Made by a program: the position numbers and the translations under genes
Notes under the pieces: model-generated
The model's input: the letters and a program-made list of their open reading frames with translations, nothing else
Told to the model about the DNA's origin: nothing
Database searches by the model: none
In this document: one piece after another, positions 59,075-64,000 of the stretch
How positions within the stretch are numbered: the stretch's first letter is position 1
How the letters are laid out: every line of letters begins with the position of its first letter
Assembly (NCBI RefSeq): GCF_024323335.1
Contig: NC_066584.1
Coordinates: 234,624,994-234,688,993, forward strand
Direction of reading: 5' to 3'
Origin: Lathyrus oleraceus
Taxonomy: Eukaryota; Streptophyta; Magnoliopsida; Fabales; Fabaceae
DNA length: 64,000 bases

Positions 59075-61776
59075 ATGAAACTTAGAAGTGGAAAACTATA
59101 TAGTAGGCCACAAGAAACTGTGAAAATGTCAAACTCCAATACGGATGAAGTGCCATAAGGGACTTTATCCACGACGGAAACAATAATTTCACAGGTTGCA
59201 ACTTTGCCTCCGATGACAAGTGCAGCCTCAACGATGTCGACTACGGGTGCGGTTGGAGCATCAATTCCTTTACCTCCACCGGGAGGTTCAGGATCAACGA
59301 TAACAACGTTCAGACCTTATGTGCCTCGCTTTGGCACCGCAAATCCTCTTTATGGAATGTCGTATTCCTTAACGCCAGGATATCAGTCAAGATCAAGTGC
59401 AACATTGTTTTCAGACAACGCTCAAAATATGAATCCCTCCTTACAAGGATTAGCGCAAGGGGGTAATGCTTAGAATAGGAATTATACTCAGAATAGAACC
59501 ATGCCATTGTCGAATACTTCAATAGCGACGTTGAGGCGGGAAATGGATGATAGTAATCATGAGTTGGTTAATATGTTAACTAATCAAATGGGTAAAGTTT
59601 TTAATCCTGTGATACAGGAATCTGCTGAAACAAATAGGCAGGTGGCTAATCAATTGACACGCTTGTGTAACTTCCTAGGGGAACCGGCTTGACAGATGGC
59701 ACAAGTGGTTAGGCAAACCATTCCTGTTCAAGTAGAGATAGGGGCAGCAGAAGATGAGACAGTCCATGAGGGCCAAATCCTTAGACCCCAACAAAATCAA
59801 GGCGTTGAGTCAGGAGTAGCAGGACGTAACCAGATGGTGTTAGTTAACTGACATCAGGATGCTGATCAAATTGTCGATCAACATCGGCAAGAAGACTTAG
59901 CAGTGAAAAATAATTTTACAACTATTATCGAAAGAATTGTGGCTAGGAATGGTATGAGTGCCACATTGCAAAGGCCGCTATATGCTTCCCCATTGGCTGA
60001 ATTTATTCTCCAAACCGAGGCACCTAGAGGAATGAAGGTGTCTAAATACACTAAGTTTGGGGGAGAATCTAGTGAGTCGACAATAGAACATATTGCCAGA
60101 TATTTAACAGAGTCCAGAGATTTGGCTCACAATGAGGGTTTGAGAGTAAAAAACTTTCCTTCCTCATTGACTAAGGCTGCCTTCACATGGTTCACTTCTT
60201 TGGCCCCAAGTTCGATTGATTTGTGGGCCAAGTCAGAAAAGAAGTTCCATGAACAGTTTTACGAAGGACACTCCAAAATCAGTTTGGCAGAATTGTCTAG
60301 CATTAAGAGAAGGTTTGTTGAGAGTATTGATGATTATCTCAATAGATTTAGATCATTAAAGGCCAGGTGCTTTACGCAAGTACCGGAACATGAACTTGTT
60401 CAAATGGCTGCTAGGGGGTTAGATTATTCCATTAGGAAGAAAATAGACCCAACCTTTGTAAAGAGTATGTCACAATTGGCTGATAGAGTTCGACATCTCG
60501 AACAGCTAAGGTTAGAAAAGGTTAGACAGAGTAAGGCTAAGAAAGAAAAAATAGCTTTCGTTGATTATGACGCGACAGATCCAATCTATGAGGCTGATTA
60601 TGCATCATCGACCGAATTAGAAATTGACGTGGTTGAGTTAAAGCCAGGATCTGCTTATGAGTGTCGATTATTACTTCCTGCACAAGGGAAAAATCCGGTC
60701 GAAAAAAATACAAAATTCCCTTCAAAAACTTATACATTTGATGTGACAAAGTGTGAGGAAATTTTTGATTTGTTAGTTAAAGATGGTCAAATGGTGATGC
60801 CACCTGGTACTAAAATACCATCATTGGAACAAAGACAGAAAAGAGGATTTGTAAGTATCATAATTATCTTGGTCACAATACCTCTAATTGTTATCTTTTC
60901 AGGGATCTGGTTCAGAAAGCAATTCAAGAAGGCAGGCTGAAACTTGCTGGCCGCAAAATGAAGATCGACGCTGACCCTCTCCACCAGGAGGAAGCTCTAT
61001 TCGTTGAGTCAGTCGAGATCAACATGGTTGAGATCACTGAATATGATGAGGCTGACATGTTAGAGGAAACTGGTGAAAGCCCAGATGTCGACATAGCTAA
61101 AGTCTATCCAAGGGCTGATGAAGATTTGGTATATTTCCTGTATCGCTGCAAGAATAAGGGTTCACAAGCCTGCTTATGCCCTAGATGTGGCGCTGTCACC
61201 GACAAAGTTGCTGCTGAAAATTTCCAGAAGCTACAATTGGGAAAAAGCAAAAGAAGTGGGCTGAACAGAGCACTCCAAAATGAAAGAATCCCAAGGAAAG
61301 TTATGGAAAATGCTCAAGCAAGGCCTAAGAGCTTCGTACCATCAGCAAGTGCTCCTAGAGGCACCTGGATCAAGCCTCATGGAAAACAAGAAACCCCACA
61401 AGGTGTTGCTGCTGCCAGAGGAGGTTTAGCAATCAACTACAGGCGTGAGTTCAAGTCTGAGAAAAGGACTCATGTTTTTGAAAATTATTTGGGGAAGAAC
61501 TTCATGTCCAGAACTCAATGGAGATGTTTTCAACGTCGCAAGCAGGCTGAAAGAGAGGCTTCTAGGGAAATGGATGGAAAAGGCATGGCTAGTGGGGTTG
61601 ATTCTGGAAAAAGAGTTGTTGTGAAGGTCGACACTGCAGCAAAAGAACGGATCAAGGAGTATGTAAGTCGACCAAGTGAAAAATGTTCTTATGAGGTTAC
61701 TGATGACTCCAATTCAGAATCAGAAGCAAGTTTGGATATCTTAGTCAACATGGTGTCAATTCTACCAGAAGAATAA
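59075..61776 (+). pseudogene. Tat element gag, degraded
   Basis: The ATG at 59075 opens a frame that stays in phase to 60940 apart from TAA 59156-59158, TAG 59471-59473, TGA 59690-59692 and TGA 59849-59851. All four can be C-to-T changes (CAA, CAG, CGA, CGA). The retrotransposon gag core spans ~60020-60500 (KYTKFGGES, FTWFTSLAPSSIDLW, EQFYEGHSKISL). A one-base deletion near 60850 breaks the frame just before a C-x2-H-x4-H-x4-C knuckle encoded at ~60850-60890 (CKYHNYLGHNTSNC in the restored phase). After it comes FRDLVQKAIQEGRL, then a second Cys pair (CLCPRCG) and a basic region to TAA 61774-61776. Confidence 0.86.
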
Positions 61777-62547
61777 AATTGTGTTACTGAGGTGAAGGAT
61801 TCGGTAGACGATGTCGACGCTGAAGAAATGGCGTTACATAAGCCAAGATGTTACTTTGTGCTGAATGATAGTTCTGTTGAGAGCCAAGAAGCAATTTTTG
61901 AGAGGCCCACAATGACTATGAAGAGTCACTTGAAACCTCTGTTTATTAGGGCCAAAGTGGAAGGTGTGACTATCAACAAAGTGTTGGTAGATTGTGGTGT
62001 TACTGTTAACATCATGCCACACCATATTTTGAAGAAAATTGGCAAGTATGATACTGATGTTAGATCCAACAACGTGGTCTTATCTGACTACGGGGGCAAA
62101 ACAAAAAGCACCATGGGTGTGATCATGGTGAACATCATTGTTGGTTCAATAACTAGGCCGACACTGTTCATGGTAATATATGCCAAACCAAGTTACAATT
62201 TGCTAGTCGGAAGAGAATGGCTCCATGGTGTCGGAGCTGTACCATCTTCAGCACATCAAAGATTGGTAATTTGAAGAGAAGATGGAGTGGTCGAAAACAT
62301 TGAAGCTGATCAAGGCTACTTCCTGGCTGACGTGAACAATGTCGGCAAGAAGGAATTTGAGAGAAAGTTAGCTAACATTTCTCCTTGTTTACCAGCTGAG
62401 GATGTGTATGCTAATCTGAGTGAAACTTTTGTTTCTCTAACTTTGCACGAAACTCATGGCTTCATTTGGGATATGGAACGTTTAGAGGAACCACCATATG
62501 CAGATATCCGACCGACAGGCTGGGGGGATGTCACTGATGATGACTGA
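61777..62547 (+). pseudogene. Tat element aspartic protease
   Basis: Same frame as late gag. The core KVLVDCGVTVNIMP (~61980) has D-C-G where retropepsins have D-T-G or D-S-G and related plant copies usually D-G-G. LLVGREWLHGVGAVPSSAHQ follows at ~62205-62260. TGA at 62272-62274 falls where Trp is expected (G-to-A). The frame ends at 62547, and coding continues in another frame with a one-base shift near 62530. Confidence 0.8.
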
Positions 62548-64000
62548 GCTAGAATCTCTAAAGAGGATTTCGGCATACGTTGCCGAGAACAAAATAAAAT
62601 CGGCCCTAGAGGCTGAAGAAAACATGGTTGTCGAAGCCTATGTTTTAAAGAAAGAAGATATTTTGGCTATTGAGCCAGAGCCTCCAGATAAGTCAGTTGT
62701 GGCTAAAGGAAACATCAACATGCAACGTTTGGACTGCATTTATGACGATGAACCTTTAGGGTTTGAAAAAGTTCCAAAGGCTCCAGAAAAAATGCGACCA
62801 CAAGACCCCTTAGAAGAAGTCGACCTTGGCAAAAATGGCCACAAAAGGCCAACATACATCAGCGATAACATCGACAAAGAGTTAAAATCTGAGGTAATAT
62901 CTTTACTTAAAGAATTTAAGGATTGCTTTGCTCGGGATTATAACGAAATGCCTGGTTTAAGTAGGGATTTGGTAGAGCTAAAACTGCCAATAAAAGCTGG
63001 AAGAAAGCCAGTAAAGCAGACGCCTAGGCGTTTCGCACCAGATATCATGGCAAAAATAAAAGCAGAGATAGAAAGGCTCCTCAAAAGCAAGTTTATACAA
63101 ACTGCAAGGTATGTTGAATGGTTGGCCAATATTGTGCAGTAATTAAGAAAAATGGGTCTTTACGAGTATGCATTGACTTTAGAGATCTAAATGCTGCTAC
63201 ACCCAAAGACGAGTATACCATGCCCATAGCAGAAATGTTGGTCGATTCTGCCACTGGTTTTGAATATTTAAGTATGTTAGATGGTTATTCTGGATATAAC
63301 CAAATTTTTATTGTAGAGGAAGATGTGTCGAAGACGGCGTTTCGATGCCCATGAGCCTTAGGTACATATGAGTGGGTTGTCATGCCATTCGGCCTGAAAA
63401 ATGCCGGAGCGACATATCAGAGGGTAATGAACTCAATGTTCCATGATTTTATTGAAGATTTCATGCAAGTATACTTTGATGATATTGTGATAAAATCAAA
63501 TGGTCGACTTACTCATGTCGGACATCTCCGAAAGGCCTTTGTGAGGATGAGAAAATATGGATTGAAAATGAATCCATTAAAGTGTGCTTTTTGAGTGCAG
63601 GCGGGTGATTTCCTTGGCTTTGTGGTGCACAAAAAAAGGTATTGAAGTAAACCAAAGCAAAACAAAAGCCATTATGGACGTCAAGCCTCCGTCGACCAAA
63701 AAGGAACTGCAATCTTTGTTGGGCAAGATAAATTTTCTTAGAATATTTATATCCAATTTAAGTGGTAAAAATAAAGCTTTTTCACCACTCCTGCGACTGA
63801 AGAATGAGGATTTTAAGTGGCAAGAAGAGCACCAAGAGGCTTTTGACAAAATTAAGGAGTATTTGACTAAGCCTCCAGTACTAGCCCCTCCTGTTAGGAA
63901 TAGGCCAATGAGGTTGTATATTACAGCTTCAGAATCGACTATAGGAAGTATGTTAGTCCAAGAGGATGGAAAAAGTGTCGAAAGACCTGTGTATTACCTT
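62548..64000 (+). pseudogene. Tat element reverse transcriptase, truncated by window edge
   Basis: The pre-RT region and RT start have FKDCFARDYNEMPGLS and LKLPIKAGRKPVKQTPRRFA, then LANIV. A one-base deletion at ~63137 follows, then LRVCIDFRDLNAATPKDEY, MLDGYSGYNQI, MPFGLKNAGATYQRVM, and the catalytic box YFDDIVIKS (~63472-63498, YxDD kept with Phe at x). TGA occurs at 63352-63354 and 63592-63594, where Gly is expected (GGA to TGA, a transversion). A one-base insertion in an A7 run at ~63630 precedes IEVNQSKTKAIMD and TKPPVLAPPVRNRPMRLYI of the RT-RNase H connection. It continues past the window. Confidence 0.88.

Larger units (their letters stand above)
58060..64000 (+). mobile_element. Tat-lineage Ty3/gypsy element, right-truncated by window edge
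   Basis: LTR (58060-59027), primer site, gag, aspartic protease and reverse transcriptase in Ty3/gypsy order on the + strand, running off the window inside RT. The gag-pro-RT sequence is of the Tat type, with a CxxH-type knuckle and the MPFGLKNAGATYQR and LGFVV blocks, but clearly distinct from the Ogre copy. Nonsense codons and indels in every gene make it defective. Confidence 0.9.

Noticed and set aside
60851..60902. A perfect-looking 52-nt intron (GTAAGT ... TTTTCAG) in the Tat gag
   Set aside because: Splicing it would leave the downstream coding out of frame. Reading the segment one base shifted gives a gag zinc knuckle followed by FRDLVQKA, so it is coding DNA with a one-base deletion nearby. 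52 nt is also very short for a plant intron.

Overview
The window is plant nuclear DNA made almost entirely of LTR retrotransposons. I found no host gene, tRNA, rRNA or CRISPR array. A Fabeae legume (pea, vetch, lentil or faba bean group) fits best. One Ty3/gypsy element has the Ogre plan typical of these genomes: LTRs of about 4.9 kb, a tRNA-Arg-type primer site, an extra ORF before gag, a probable intron between protease and reverse transcriptase, and a long 3' untranslated region. Several SIRE/Maximus Ty1/copia copies lie beside it. The species call is inference from element families.

Layout. 1-31832: one Ogre element on the + strand. Its 5' LTR is cut by the window edge (1-3030) and the 3' LTR is 26931-31832. 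Its integrase is split by a young, nearly intact SIRE/Maximus element on the - strand (12027-22390) with target duplication AACGT. The Ogre itself sits inside the integrase region of a decayed Angela-like copia element, whose 3' half and 3' LTR follow at 31833-35710. This gives three nested levels. 35711-37680 is unassigned, probably LTR-derived. 37690-43173 holds a decayed second SIRE element on the - strand with a complete 5' LTR (41814-43173) but no 3' half. 43174-46737 is probably the LTR of another Tat/Ogre-like element and carries a 276-bp duplication and a 40-bp minisatellite. 46738-48424 is poorly resolved. 48425-48610 is an AC/AT microsatellite. 48714-53630 is a heavily deleted SIRE-like copia with a 3' LTR that contains a candidate small DNA transposon (51673-52465).

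53933-64000 is the most unusual part. A minus-strand, multi-exon pseudogene with a plant-mobile-domain-like protein ends close to a polypurine tract. The tract abuts a 968-bp LTR (58060-59027), which is followed directly by a primer binding site and a + strand Tat-lineage gag-protease-RT that runs off the right edge. The LTR therefore has a polypurine tract on one side and a primer site on the other, as in a tandem recombinant of two Tat elements.

Working together. In each element gag forms the particle, protease matures it, RT/RNase H copies the RNA from the primer site and polypurine tract, and integrase inserts the product. Only the SIRE at 12027-22390 looks close to functional; its env-like third ORF is broken by one in-frame TAG. 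The others carry many nonsense codons, most explicable as C-to-T or G-to-A changes, as expected for long-methylated DNA. All boundaries, intron calls and identities come from reading by eye; no database search was run.
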